A stretch of 64,000 bases of DNA from Nitrosomonas sp. (GCF_020852615.1 NZ_JADZAJ010000005.1:62001-126000); one strand, 5' to 3'; numbered from the stretch's first letter, positions 50,935 to 60,374 are shown. Program-made: numbers and translations. Notes: generated by a model from the letters alone, not told the origin.

Positions 50935-52530
50935 TCAGCCAACAAAAAAATTACGCATCATACCCATGTCTTCATGTTCCAGATTGTGGCAGTGGTAAAG
51001 AAACAAGCCCGTATAATCCCCAAAGGGTTTAATGATTTCAATTTCCTCACCTGGCATAACCAGTACGGTATCTTTCCAGCCATTGTTGATAAATCCGTCT
51101 TTAACAGTCGCATAAACACTGTCTGCATAGCCCGGTTTACGTGACAGGATCTGGAACTGCTGTCCATGAAGATGGATCGGGTGCGGTTGAGCCATCATCA
51201 TGCCCATCATGCCTCCCCCCCGGCCACCTCGCATACCGCCGCCCATTCCACCTCCCATAGCCGAGTTAGCGTTGGATATCCGGATTTTTTGCATGGTATT
51301 TACCGGTATTTTCTCTTGCTCCATATAATCCAGCATTTCAAAGGTTCTGCCATTGAGATTGAATGTCATGCGATGCATACCAATATTGATTGGCACAACT
51401 TTGTCAGGATTTGAGATCGCTCTCTCACTCAGACGATGAATGGGAACGAGTGTATCCGGCAATTTAGGCGAGTCGCTAACCTGTTCAGTAATCATGAACC
51501 TGACAATAGTATCCCGGTTACCTTGACCCTCTCCCATTCCACGCCCTCTACCGCCACCCATACCCATAGAAGATATCTGATAAGGCAGTGTCTGCAAAGC
51601 CAGCTCAGCGCCAGGTTTATATCCGCTAAAATCAATCCAGAGCTCTACCCGTTCTGCCGGAGCAAGCATGATGTAGGGAAAAATTTCCGGCCTTGCCAGC
51701 AATCCGCCATCAGTACCGATGGCTGTAACTGGAGAGCCATCACTCCAGCCCAGTTTATATATCCTGGCATTGGAGCCATTCAGGATGCGGAGACGATAAG
51801 CGCGTGTTTTGACAGGAATAGTGTAATTATGCTGACCATTTACCAGAATCGTATCTCCCAGAAAACCCTGCATACGCTGATGCATGGTCAGCGCATAGTA
51901 AAACTGGTTATCCGGGGTAAAACTGCGATCCTGAATGATCAGGGGAACGTCAAACTCACCACCAGGCAAATCCAGTTTGCGCTCTACCTCATCTGTGATG
52001 GTAATAAGTCCGGCAAGCCCCTGATATACCTGTCTGGCTGTTAATTCATGTGTATGCGAGTGATACCAGTTGGTTCCTGCGGGGTTTTTTACCTCAAATT
52101 CATATACATATTGTTCACCTTCAAGAATGGCGTACATCGGATGCCCATCCATGATTTGCGGTACATGCATGCCATGCCAGTGTGTTACACAGGGCTGCGG
52201 TAGCTGATTGTAAAAAAACAGCCGAACTTTCTGGCCTTGTTCAAAATTGAGGATAGGGCCCAGGTAACCGGGAAGTTCCTTTAGGGTACCTGCTGGCCCT
52301 TTCAGCAATTTACCGGTGTATTTGAAAACCCGGGTACTCGCTCCAGGCAAAATCGGAATTGCAGTGGTCTGTGCAGTCAAGGCTATTTCGACATCAGGCT
52401 TGAATGCACTGTCGGGAATCCGGTTGAGATTCCGGCTTTCCGGAAATACCACACCGGGCAGGGTGGTGGTAAACGTTCCCAATGCGGCATATTGCAAAAA
52501 TCTGCGACGATGATGATTGATGGTTGACAT
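50935..52530 (-). CDS. Tat-exported multicopper oxidase with Met/Gly-rich insert
   Basis: The 531-residue enzyme has all four copper-binding motifs: HWHGMH, HSHTHE, HPIHLHG and the C-terminal HCHNLEHEDMGMM, giving the type 1 and trinuclear copper sites, with a Met axial ligand. The N-terminus HHRRRFLQYAALG is a twin-arginine signal, so it is exported folded. Two insertions rich in Met and Gly (about 325-345, and about 425-455 just before HPIHLHG) resemble the Met-rich copper-binding region of CueO and suggest Cu(I) oxidation. It belongs to the CotA/CueO-like group. Divergent from the porin gene at 52744. Confidence 0.93.
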   Translation of the reverse strand: MSTINHHRRRFLQYAALGTFTTTLPGVVFPESRNLNRIPDSAFKPDVEIALTAQTTAIPILPGASTRVFKYTGKLLKGPAGTLKELPGYLGPILNFEQGQKVRLFFYNQLPQPCVTHWHGMHVPQIMDGHPMYAILEGEQYVYEFEVKNPAGTNWYHSHTHELTARQVYQGLAGLITITDEVERKLDLPGGEFDVPLIIQDRSFTPDNQFYYALTMHQRMQGFLGDTILVNGQHNYTIPVKTRAYRLRILNGSNARIYKLGWSDGSPVTAIGTDGGLLARPEIFPYIMLAPAERVELWIDFSGYKPGAELALQTLPYQISSMGMGGGRGRGMGEGQGNRDTIVRFMITEQVSDSPKLPDTLVPIHRLSERAISNPDKVVPINIGMHRMTFNLNGRTFEMLDYMEQEKIPVNTMQKIRISNANSAMGGGMGGGMRGGRGGGMMGMMMAQPHPIHLHGQQFQILSRKPGYADSVYATVKDGFINNGWKDTVLVMPGEEIEIIKPFGDYTGLFLYHCHNLEHEDMGMMRNFFVG

Positions 52531-52743
52531 GGTAATTAACCTTCTGCGTTAACGGGAATATAAACAAGTATCAGCTTACATAAATGATACGCAAGTGTGG
52601 AATAAAACCTGCACGATTTCAAAAAGTGAAAAATAAATATGTGTAAAATTTACCGGATTTCTGTTGCCCGGATGTTTTGGGGAAAGCAGTGAGATAATTG
52701 TTGTACCTTGAGATTTATCATTATTTATAGGGTGTGTTTAGAA

Positions 52744-54360
52744 ATGTACAAAGCTGATCCTGAAATTCATGCTTTCAATCGAGAGAGGATTGTTAATACA
52801 TTGAAAATGGCGGTCATATGTTTGGGTTTCCTGGCCGGAAATAACCTGGCATTAGCGGATGAGAGGGTAACTTCCGCTGAAGCGCAGGTAGACTGGTCCA
52901 ACGTACCGTTCGTCACTCCTCCCCCGCGCGCCGGGATTTTTGTCAAACCACCAGCAGGCCCGGGTTATTTTTCTTTACTGGATTTGATCAATGGTAACAG
53001 CCGTGAAAAACCGCAAACAGATCCTTTCCCACCTTCCGCCCTGACAACAACGCCAGCTTACGATTTTGATTTCCGTTACCTTGAGCAACCGGGCCACGAA
53101 AAAGATTTTTTTGATCCGGTCAAACGTATCCACCTGGGTAATGACTGGTTGTTGTCTTTTGGCGGCAGTTTCTGGTATCGCTATATGCATGAAACAGATA
53201 GCCGTTTGAATGCTGCCGGAATCAATAATAACTACCATTTATTGCGCACACGGCTGAATGCTGATCTCTGGTATCAGGATCGGTTCCGGTTATTCGCCGA
53301 GATGCTGGATGCCCGTGCTTTTGGGCTGGATTTACCGAGTCTGGCAATCGACCGAAACCGTACCGATATGCTTAACCTGTTTGCCGATGTCAAGTTGGGT
53401 CAGTTTTTGAATGGCCCGGCTTATCTGCGGGTAGGGCGCCAGGAACTCGCTTACGGGTCACAACGCCTGATATCGACGCTGGATTGGGCAAATACCCGCC
53501 GGACGTTTCAGGGAGTAAAAACTTTCTGGCAGAACCCGACGTTTAATCTGGACGCATTCTGGGTACGACCAATGACGACTGAACCCAATAATTTCGATAA
53601 CTGGGACAAGGATCGTAACTTTGTCGGCTTATGGGGGACTTATAAAGCTGTTCCGGGCCAGGTGTTCGACCTGTATTACCTGAGCCTGATCGACAACAGA
53701 GTCATTTCCCCAGCCAATATTAACCAGGGTAATGTGCTGCAGGGAGATTCGATTCTGCACACCATCGGCACGCGCTGGGCGGGTGACTATGAACGTATCC
53801 TCTATGAACTGGAAGGTATGTATCAGTTCGGGAGACGTTCTCATCTTGATATTTCAGCTTTTTCGATTGCTTCCGGAGTGGGTTATCAGTTACCGCTGCC
53901 GATGAACCCTCAGTTCTGGTTACGCTATGATTTTGCCTCGGGGGATCGCAATCACCGTGACGGACATAGCAATACATTCAACCAGCTTTTCCCGTTCGGG
54001 CACTATTATTTTGGCTATATGGATCAGGTGGGGCGGCAAAACATTCATGATTTTAATGCACAATTCACTTTGCATCCTCAGCCGTGGGTCACATTCCTGG
54101 GGCAGTATCACCGTTTCTACCTGGCGAATAAACGTGATTATCTGTATAACGCGGCCGGAGTGGGAATAATGCGCGATATCACCGGCCAGTCAGGCAGCCA
54201 TGTAGGGGATGAAATCGATTTTCTGCTTAATTTCCATGTTGCACGGCATCACGATGTGCTGTTGGGATATTCAAAACTTTTTACCGGCGAGTTCATCAAA
54301 AGTATGCGTCCCGGTGCTTCACCTGATTTATTCTATGCGCAGTATAATTTCCGGTTCTGA
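52744..54360 (+). CDS. Alginate-export (AlgE-type) outer-membrane porin family protein
   Basis: The product is 538 residues from ATG 52744 (RBS GGGTG); an upstream TTG at 52708 and an ATG at 52807 are alternatives. A signal region ends LALADERV. The rest has the alginate-export-domain pattern: NDWLLSFGGSFWYRYMHE, RTRLNADLWYQDRFRLF, LRVGRQELAYGSQRLI, a DW...RRTFQGVK turn, and a C-terminal Phe after LFYAQYNFRF. No alginate synthesis genes are visible, so the cargo may be another compound. It is divergently arranged with the multicopper oxidase. Confidence 0.88.
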   Translation: MYKADPEIHAFNRERIVNTLKMAVICLGFLAGNNLALADERVTSAEAQVDWSNVPFVTPPPRAGIFVKPPAGPGYFSLLDLINGNSREKPQTDPFPPSALTTTPAYDFDFRYLEQPGHEKDFFDPVKRIHLGNDWLLSFGGSFWYRYMHETDSRLNAAGINNNYHLLRTRLNADLWYQDRFRLFAEMLDARAFGLDLPSLAIDRNRTDMLNLFADVKLGQFLNGPAYLRVGRQELAYGSQRLISTLDWANTRRTFQGVKTFWQNPTFNLDAFWVRPMTTEPNNFDNWDKDRNFVGLWGTYKAVPGQVFDLYYLSLIDNRVISPANINQGNVLQGDSILHTIGTRWAGDYERILYELEGMYQFGRRSHLDISAFSIASGVGYQLPLPMNPQFWLRYDFASGDRNHRDGHSNTFNQLFPFGHYYFGYMDQVGRQNIHDFNAQFTLHPQPWVTFLGQYHRFYLANKRDYLYNAAGVGIMRDITGQSGSHVGDEIDFLLNFHVARHHDVLLGYSKLFTGEFIKSMRPGASPDLFYAQYNFRF

Positions 54361-54409
54361 TCAGCAGACTGGTGTAGCTTTTTTCACAACTTTATAAAGG
54401 GAAAAATAA

Positions 54410-54745
54410 ATGTTAAAAACAGTATTTGCTGCAATGCTGACAGTTTCACTCGCAAGCGTTAACCTGTCTGCCGCCTATGCAGAAGAAGCACCTAAAGTTG
54501 AGACAATGCCTGCGGATGAGGGAATTGTCGTTTCCTCAATTGATGCGGCAGGCTATACTTATATGGAACTTGCCAATGGTGACAAGAAAATCTGGATAGC
54601 AGCACCAACGACCAAAGTCAGCAATGGTGAACACATTCGCTTCGTGGAAAACATGAGGATGCATAATTTCACCAGTAAAACCCTGAATCGGACATTTAAC
54701 GAGCTGATTTTTGTGACTTCTACACAAACTGCGGTAGCAAAATAA
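54410..54745 (+). CDS. NrfJ-like small periplasmic protein
   Basis: The 111-residue protein has a signal peptide (residues 1-24, ending AAYAEE). The mature part follows the NrfJ-type pattern: DAAGYTYMELANGDKKIWIAA, then NFTSKTLNRTFNELIFV. NrfJ-like proteins occur near cytochrome c nitrite reductase or multicopper enzymes, with roles in periplasmic redox or metal handling that are poorly known. RBS AAAGGGAA is well placed. It is 49 bases downstream of the porin gene and probably co-transcribed. Confidence 0.85.
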   Translation: MLKTVFAAMLTVSLASVNLSAAYAEEAPKVETMPADEGIVVSSIDAAGYTYMELANGDKKIWIAAPTTKVSNGEHIRFVENMRMHNFTSKTLNRTFNELIFVTSTQTAVAK

Positions 54746-54772
54746 AATTATTCCCTGTCGAGGAGAAGGAAA

Positions 54773-56872
54773 TCAGGCTCGCTGTTGCCTGGCAGATTTT
54801 CTACCTGGTTTTTTGCTGATTGTTTGTGGCAGTTCTTTGATCTCGGCAGGATCTACCATACCGATAAAGAGTTTATTTCTAAGGTTTTTTATTTCGTCAC
54901 GATACCGGGTAGCCAGTTCGAATTCCATATTCCTGGCTGCTTCCAGCATATTTTTTTCCAGACGCTGAATTTCTTTTGCCAGCTGCATCTCATTCATGGC
55001 GGCATAGCGTGCCTGAACCTGCGCAATTTTCTGGTGTTCTGCTGCATTTTCACTATCATAAACACCATCAATCAGATCCTTGATGCGCTTACTGATACCG
55101 CGCGGTGTAATGTTGTTCTGCTGATTAAACAACTTCTGTCTGGTGCGTCGCCGCTCGGTTTCATCAATGGCGCGCCGCATAGAACCGGTGATCCGGTCGG
55201 CGTAGAGGATGGCTGTACCATTAACATGCCGGGCAGCACGCCCCATGGTCTGAATCAGCGATCGTTCCGACCGCAGAAAACCTTCTTTATCAGCGTCCAG
55301 TATGCCAACCAGTGAAACTTCCGGAAGATCCAGTCCTTCCCGCAGCAGGTTGATGCCCACCAGAACGTCGAATTTGCCCAAGCGTAAATCCCGAATGATT
55401 TCAACCCGTTCAACGGTATCAATATCGGAATGCAGATAACGTACCCGGATACCATGATCAGAAAAATAATCAGTCAGATCTTCAGACATGCGTTTGGTTA
55501 GCGTGGTGACCAGCACCCGTTCTCCCTGAGCAGCCCGAACAGAAACTTCCGACATCAAATCGTCCACCTGGGTAGCAATCGGACGAATGATGATAACCGG
55601 ATCCACCAGGCCGGTTGGCCTTGCAACCTGTTCTGCAATCTGGCCACTGTGCTGAATTTCGTATTCTGCCGGAGTAGCTGAAACAAAAATGGTTTGCGGC
55701 ATCAGCTTCTCGAATTCCTCGAATCGGAGTGGCCGGTTATCCAGTGCGGAGGGCAGACGAAAGCCGTAAGCCACCAGGTTTTCTTTTCTTGAACGATCAC
55801 CTTTATACATTCCGCCGATCTGAGGGACAGTAACGTGGCTTTCATCAATAACCATGAGTGCGTTGTCCGGCAGATAGTCAATAAGTGTAGGCGGAGGATC
55901 TCCAGGCTGCCGCCCTGACAGGTGGCGTGAATAATTTTCAATCCCCTTGCAAAAACCCAGCTCATTGAGCATTTCCAGATCAAAGCGTGTGCGTTGCTCC
56001 AGACGCTGGGCTTCCACCAGTTTGTGATTTTCATAAAAACAGCTCAATCGCTCGGCAAGCTCGGTCTTGATGGTTTCTATGGCCCGCAGGGTGGTGCTGC
56101 GCGGGGTAACATAATGACTGGAGGGGTAGACCGTATAGCGTGATACTTTTTGCCGGGTATGTCCGGTAAGCGGATCAAACAATGTCATGCTTTCCACTTC
56201 GTCATCGAACAGGGAAATACGCAACGCAATCTCGGAATTCTCTGCCGGAAAAACATCCAGCACATCCCCGCGGACACGAAAAGTACCGCGCGCAAACTCA
56301 AATTCATTCCGCTGGTACTGCATGCCCGTGAGACGCTGGACGATATCTCGCTGCGAGATTTTTTCGTGCTCACGCACGTGCAGGATCATGCCGTGATAAT
56401 CAACCGGATCCCCGATACCGTAGATACAGGAGACCGTTGCAACAATAATTGCATCGTCCCGTTCCAGCAGAGATTTTGTGGCAGACAGGCGCATCTGCTC
56501 GATATGCTCATTGATACTGGAATCTTTTTCGATAAACAGATCACGGGAGGGGACATAAGCTTCCGGCTGATAGTAATCATAGTAGGAAACAAAATATTCC
56601 ACCGCATTTTCCGGGAAAAATTCCCGCATTTCGGCATAGAGCTGCGCAGCCAGTGTTTTATTGGGGGCCATAATGATGGCAGGACGCCCCAGCTGTGCAA
56701 TCACATTGGCGATAGTGAAGGTTTTGCCGGATCCGGTTACGCCAAGCAGCGTCTGGAAGGATAAACCGGATTCCATCCCTTCCACCAGCTTGCTAATGGC
56801 TTCCGGTTGATCGCCTGCTGGCTGAAATGCCTGATTGAGCTTGTAAGGACTGCCCGGAAAAGTAATAATCAC
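54773..56872 (-). CDS. uvrB: Excinuclease ABC subunit B
   Basis: UvrB verifies DNA damage with UvrA and recruits UvrC. The start chosen is GTG 56872, which yields the family N-terminus [17 protein letters not shown]; a TTG at 56893 would add seven unconserved residues and no clear Shine-Dalgarno decides. Motifs: Walker [11 protein letters not shown], the beta-hairpin [12 protein letters not shown], helicase motifs [16 protein letters not shown], and a C-terminal UVR domain ([22 protein letters not shown]). About 699 residues, near normal. Divergent from the aminotransferase gene. Confidence 0.96.
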   Translation of the reverse strand: MIITFPGSPYKLNQAFQPAGDQPEAISKLVEGMESGLSFQTLLGVTGSGKTFTIANVIAQLGRPAIIMAPNKTLAAQLYAEMREFFPENAVEYFVSYYDYYQPEAYVPSRDLFIEKDSSINEHIEQMRLSATKSLLERDDAIIVATVSCIYGIGDPVDYHGMILHVREHEKISQRDIVQRLTGMQYQRNEFEFARGTFRVRGDVLDVFPAENSEIALRISLFDDEVESMTLFDPLTGHTRQKVSRYTVYPSSHYVTPRSTTLRAIETIKTELAERLSCFYENHKLVEAQRLEQRTRFDLEMLNELGFCKGIENYSRHLSGRQPGDPPPTLIDYLPDNALMVIDESHVTVPQIGGMYKGDRSRKENLVAYGFRLPSALDNRPLRFEEFEKLMPQTIFVSATPAEYEIQHSGQIAEQVARPTGLVDPVIIIRPIATQVDDLMSEVSVRAAQGERVLVTTLTKRMSEDLTDYFSDHGIRVRYLHSDIDTVERVEIIRDLRLGKFDVLVGINLLREGLDLPEVSLVGILDADKEGFLRSERSLIQTMGRAARHVNGTAILYADRITGSMRRAIDETERRRTRQKLFNQQNNITPRGISKRIKDLIDGVYDSENAAEHQKIAQVQARYAAMNEMQLAKEIQRLEKNMLEAARNMEFELATRYRDEIKNLRNKLFIGMVDPAEIKELPQTISKKPGRKSARQQRA

Positions 56873-56948
56873 GGATTTGTAAGTCACCTTCAAAATTTAA
56901 CGTTTTTGATTCTAACATGTGCAAATCACATCCATCAGGAGCTGTATC

Positions 56949-58142
56949 GTGAAACTCTCACAACGCGTTCAGGCGATTAAACCTTCTCCCACGCTGGCTG
57001 TCACTGCTAAGGCAGCCAAACTCAAGGCGGAAGGGAAAAATATTATTGGTCTGGGAGCTGGTGAGCCGGATTTCGACACACCGCTGCATATCAAGGATGC
57101 GGCAATTACGGCGATCCGCAATGGATTTACGAAATATACGGCAGTGGGTGGAACAGCATCTCTGAAACAGGCGATCATCTCAAAATTCAAACGGGAGAAT
57201 TCACTGGAATTTGTACCAGGAGAAATTCTGGTTTCCAGTGGGGGGAAACAAAGCTTTTTTAACCTGGCGCTGGCGACAATTGATCCGGGTGATGAAGTTG
57301 TGATTCCTGCCCCTTACTGGGTCTCTTATCCTGATATTGTGCTGATTGCCGGTGGAAAGCCGGTTTTCATCAATACCGGAATTGGAGAGAAATTCAAAAT
57401 TTTACCAGATCAGCTGGAAAAAGCGATTACACCCAGAACCCGCATGTTTGTCCTTAACAGTCCGGGCAATCCTTCCGGCAGTGTATACAGCCTGGAAGAA
57501 CTGCAGGCCCTGGGTGCGGTATTGCGTAAATATCCTGATATTCTGATTGCCACGGATGATATGTATGAGCATATTCTTCTGGCTGGAGATAAATTTGTTA
57601 ACGTTCTGAACGCGTGCCCGGATCTGAAAGAGCGTACTGTTGTACTCAACGGCGTATCCAAGGCTTATGCCATGACGGGATGGCGTATCGGCTATTGTGG
57701 CGGGCCGGCGGCAATCATTACTGCAATGGAAAATATCCAGTCACAAAGCACCTCCAATCCAAACTCGATTGCCCAGGTTGCGGCTGAAACTGCATTAAAT
57801 GGAGATCAATCCTGCATGATCCCGATGATTACTGCCTTTCAAGAACGTAACCAGTTTCTGACAAATGCATTGAATTCCATTACAGGAATTCGCTGTCTGT
57901 TATCTGAGGGTGCTTTCTATGCTTTTGTGGATGTGAGGCAGGTTATCAGCCGCTTACATTCACAAAAAATACTGCAGGATGGCAGTGACCTTGCTTTCTG
58001 CAACTACATACTGGAAAAGGCGGAAGTGGCTGTTGTTCCGGGCTCAGCCTTTGGTTGTGAAGGTTACATGCGGCTATCGTTTGCAACTTCGATGGACAAC
58101 CTGCGGGAAGCCATGAAACGTATTACCGGTTTACTGGGTTAA
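56949..58142 (+). CDS. Aspartate aminotransferase, class I (subgroup Ib)
   Basis: This PLP enzyme transfers the amino group between aspartate and 2-oxoglutarate. The start is GTG 56949 (KLSQRVQAIKPSPTLAVTAK) after AGGAG at good distance, giving 397 residues. Motifs are LGAGEPDFDTP, FVLNSPGNPSGSVY, the PLP lysine in VLNGVSKAYAMTGWRIGY near residue 237, and VVPGSAFGCEGYMRLSFA. A hairpin lies about 40 bases beyond the stop. Confidence 0.95.
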   Translation: MKLSQRVQAIKPSPTLAVTAKAAKLKAEGKNIIGLGAGEPDFDTPLHIKDAAITAIRNGFTKYTAVGGTASLKQAIISKFKRENSLEFVPGEILVSSGGKQSFFNLALATIDPGDEVVIPAPYWVSYPDIVLIAGGKPVFINTGIGEKFKILPDQLEKAITPRTRMFVLNSPGNPSGSVYSLEELQALGAVLRKYPDILIATDDMYEHILLAGDKFVNVLNACPDLKERTVVLNGVSKAYAMTGWRIGYCGGPAAIITAMENIQSQSTSNPNSIAQVAAETALNGDQSCMIPMITAFQERNQFLTNALNSITGIRCLLSEGAFYAFVDVRQVISRLHSQKILQDGSDLAFCNYILEKAEVAVVPGSAFGCEGYMRLSFATSMDNLREAMKRITGLLG

Positions 58143-58181
58143 TCGTTTCCCCTGTGAAATGTACTCAAAACAACCCGGCTT

Positions 58182-58211
58182 TGACTTCCTGCCACATGCA
58201 GCAGGAAGTCA
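58182..58211. repeat. Perfect 11-base inverted repeat (hairpin) after the aminotransferase gene
   Basis: TGACTTCCTGC at 58182-58192 and GCAGGAAGTCA at 58201-58211 with an 8-base loop. No T-run follows on either strand. It may stabilise or end the aminotransferase mRNA, or be a protein-binding palindrome. Confidence 0.6.
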
Positions 58212-58317
58212 TATACAGCAAAGCATACCGGCTGTTGTAAACTGTCATAAAAAAACGACACACCTTCGTATTTCTGCTCGTATCCAGCTCTCTCCCGTGT
58301 GCTGTTTTTACAGCGGG

Positions 58318-58569
58318 TTATTCTTCCTGATCAGATACAGCACGTCTGCTCTTCCGGATCAGACCCTGTTCTTCTGCCTTGCGTAGCGCTTCATACCTGC
58401 AGTGGACTTCAAGAAGCGCCATAATTCTCTGAAACTGAGTCCGAACAGTAGCGGGTGTCCGATCCAGATATTGTGCGAGGACTTTTGTGTTGGTTGTTCT
58501 TTTCTCCCGGCTCGCCTCGAGTAAGCTGTAATGTGATGGAGGTAAGCGTTTTAGCTGTTTGAGATCCAT
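58318..58569 (-). CDS. Small LuxR-type HTH protein, 83 aa
   Basis: From ATG 58569 (RBS CTGGAG 8 bases before) the product has 83 residues: a leading LKRLPPSHYSLLEASREKRTT and then NTKVLAQYLDRTPATVRTQFQRI, which fits the recognition helices of LuxR/NarL HTH domains (compare SPATVRTHLRRI). It lacks a receiver or ligand domain, so it may be a stand-alone DNA-binding protein. It is divergent from the surface-fibre cluster, across 550 bases, and could regulate it (inference). Confidence 0.75.
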   Translation of the reverse strand: MDLKQLKRLPPSHYSLLEASREKRTTNTKVLAQYLDRTPATVRTQFQRIMALLEVHCRYEALRKAEEQGLIRKSRRAVSDQEE

Positions 58570-59123
58570 ATACATTTCTCCAGTTTGATTGAAGTTCAAC
58601 TGAAATACTATTCAGGATTATTATTCAATCAGTTACAGGTACTGCTTTGAGGGTAACCCTATTATTTACAGTTTAGCCCATCTCAGCACTATTCGTTAGT
58701 TATAAAGCAATAAATATGCCATAAATTTATATATTTGATTTTTAATGTTTATTATCTGCCGGATTAGCTATGTTCAGAAGGATTGTAAAATTTTCCGGCA
58801 AATATACTACTGCATTACCATGGGTAAAGTGCTGAGTTTTTGGGGGCTATTTTGAGATAGCTATATAAAAAATCGGAATAAAAATACCTGTGTGAATAAC
58901 CTTTTTCCTCCAATACCAGCTGTTCCTGCTGCCTCCTCTGCTCTGATCCATTTTGCAATTCCTGACTCTGTATGCAATTGCAGTATTGTCCTGACGGGCA
59001 CAACCTTCTTACTATGCTTAACGCAGCAAGTGCTGTGGCCAATAGGCGACATTTAACTTGTTGGGGTTGCAATACAGATTACGTAATCTGTGTTTTATAA
59101 ATTTTATGAAAAAGGAAAATACC
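58570..59123. other. 554-base intergenic region upstream of the surface-fibre cluster
   Basis: No credible gene was found. It is AT-rich from 58680 to 58800. The length, and the divergent arrangement of a small HTH gene and a secreted-protein gene, make it a likely regulatory region. No clear promoter could be picked by eye. Confidence 0.5.
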
Positions 59124-60299
59124 ATGGATCAATTTTCTAAAAAAATTCTGGTTGCCAGTATCGTTCTGGCATTTGGTGCAGCAGGTAATGTTTGGGCAGC
59201 CGGAAGTGACAGCCCGGCTCCTGTTACCAAAAGCGTAACAGATGGAAAAGATGTCACAAACGCCGGAAAAGGTGCCAGTAACTCGGCAGCCAATGGTGGA
59301 AGTACTTCAAGCACAGCTGACAGTAGCAACAGCGGTAATACCGACAGCAGCAACAGCGGTAATACACAAACCGATAACAGCAACAGCAGCAAAACTGTTA
59401 CCAAAACTGACAACACCAACAACAGCGATAATCGTGTTGATAATACCAACAACACCAAGACCATTACCAGGACAGACAGCAGCACAAACGACAGCAACAA
59501 CAGCAAAACCAAAACTGTTACAAATACTGACAGCAGCAATAACAGCACCAATGACAGCAATAACAGAACTAAAACTGTAACTGCTGACAGCAACAACACT
59601 GACAGCAGCAACAACAGTGACAACAGCAGCAAAACCAAAACTGTTACGAAAGACAGCTATAACGACAGTAGCGATAACAGCCAAAGAACCAAGACTGTAA
59701 CCCGCGACAGCAACAACGATAACAGCAGTGCTAATGCTGATGGTAAAGGCAACGCATCTGCTAACAACAGCGGTACAGCAAGTGTAACTGACAGCAGTGG
59801 TAGCGGTAACACCAAAACTGTTACAAAGGACAGCAACAACGACAACAGCAGCGCAAGCGCACATGGTAAAGGCAATGCTTCTGCTAACGGTGGCAGCACA
59901 GCAACAGCTGACAACAGTGATAACAGTGATAACAGCAAAGCCGGTGCCAAAGATAGAGGTGCAGCTGCAAATGGCGGCGGCTCAGCAAGCGTGACCGATA
60001 GCAGCGATAACAGCAGAACCAGCGCTAAAGGTGATGGCAGTGCTGCAGCTAACGGCGGTAATGCAACAAGCACCTATTCTGTTAACAATGCGTCACTGAG
60101 CGGTGTGGTAACCGGTCAGGCTGCTGATGGTGTGCCTGTCAGTGATGCAGTTGGTCTCGTAGGCGGTACTCTGAGCAACAACATTGATAATTCAATCAAT
60201 GGTGCCGGCCTGAACCAGGTTGCTCAAAATCTGGGATCAAGCTCCCTGATCCAGCAACAGGTTTCCTTCCAGGGTAACGTAAACGTTAACCGCCCATAA
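59124..60299 (+). CDS. Secreted Asn/Ser/Thr/Asp-rich repeat protein, candidate surface-fibre (amyloid-like) subunit
   Basis: From ATG 59124 (RBS AAAAAGGAA) the product is 391 residues. A signal peptide (1 to about 26, ending GNVWAAG) is followed by about 280 residues of extreme low complexity made mostly of Asn, Ser, Thr, Asp, Gly, Ala and Lys, with no Cys. KTVT-type units (TKTVTKDSNNDN and variants) recur about seven times, spaced roughly 15-40 residues, and a GKGNASAN block occurs twice. The last 70 residues are different: hydrophobic and Gly/Asn/Gln-rich (LSGVVTGQAADGVPVSD, SSLIQQQVSFQGNVNVN). This fits an exported fibre or matrix protein. No homologue is recognised. A strong terminator follows. 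Confidence 0.88.
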   Translation: MDQFSKKILVASIVLAFGAAGNVWAAGSDSPAPVTKSVTDGKDVTNAGKGASNSAANGGSTSSTADSSNSGNTDSSNSGNTQTDNSNSSKTVTKTDNTNNSDNRVDNTNNTKTITRTDSSTNDSNNSKTKTVTNTDSSNNSTNDSNNRTKTVTADSNNTDSSNNSDNSSKTKTVTKDSYNDSSDNSQRTKTVTRDSNNDNSSANADGKGNASANNSGTASVTDSSGSGNTKTVTKDSNNDNSSASAHGKGNASANGGSTATADNSDNSDNSKAGAKDRGAAANGGGSASVTDSSDNSRTSAKGDGSAAANGGNATSTYSVNNASLSGVVTGQAADGVPVSDAVGLVGGTLSNNIDNSINGAGLNQVAQNLGSSSLIQQQVSFQGNVNVNRP

Positions 60300-60336
60300 A
60301 ACTGAACAGCTAACAGGGTAGAGGTGTAACTTCAGG

Positions 60337-60374
60337 CTGGCAGGCAACAGTAACGTTGTCTGCCAGTTTTTTTT
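60337..60374 (+). terminator. Strong Rho-independent terminator after the repeat-protein gene
   Basis: CTGGCAG and CTGCCAG arms, extended by GCAAC/GTTGT pairing, enclose a short loop, then eight T. It separates the repeat-protein gene from the four downstream genes, so the subunit may be made in large excess over the export apparatus through partial read-through. Confidence 0.92.

Noticed and set aside
58815..59072. 85-codon minus-strand frame upstream of the fibre locus
   Set aside because: No Shine-Dalgarno, biased composition and no recognisable protein features; it lies in probable regulatory DNA.
59390..59860. CRISPR-like array, suggested by regularly recurring short DNA repeats
   Set aside because: The repeats are in-frame codon repeats of a coding gene (KTVT and DSNN units) with no constant direct repeat and no unique spacers.
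59129..60073. Long antisense ORFs across the repeat gene, coding Leu/Val-rich proteins up to 185 aa
   Set aside because: They are mirror products of the AAC/AGC/ACA-rich repeat codons. They have no RBS and no natural start, and their composition is forced by the sense strand.
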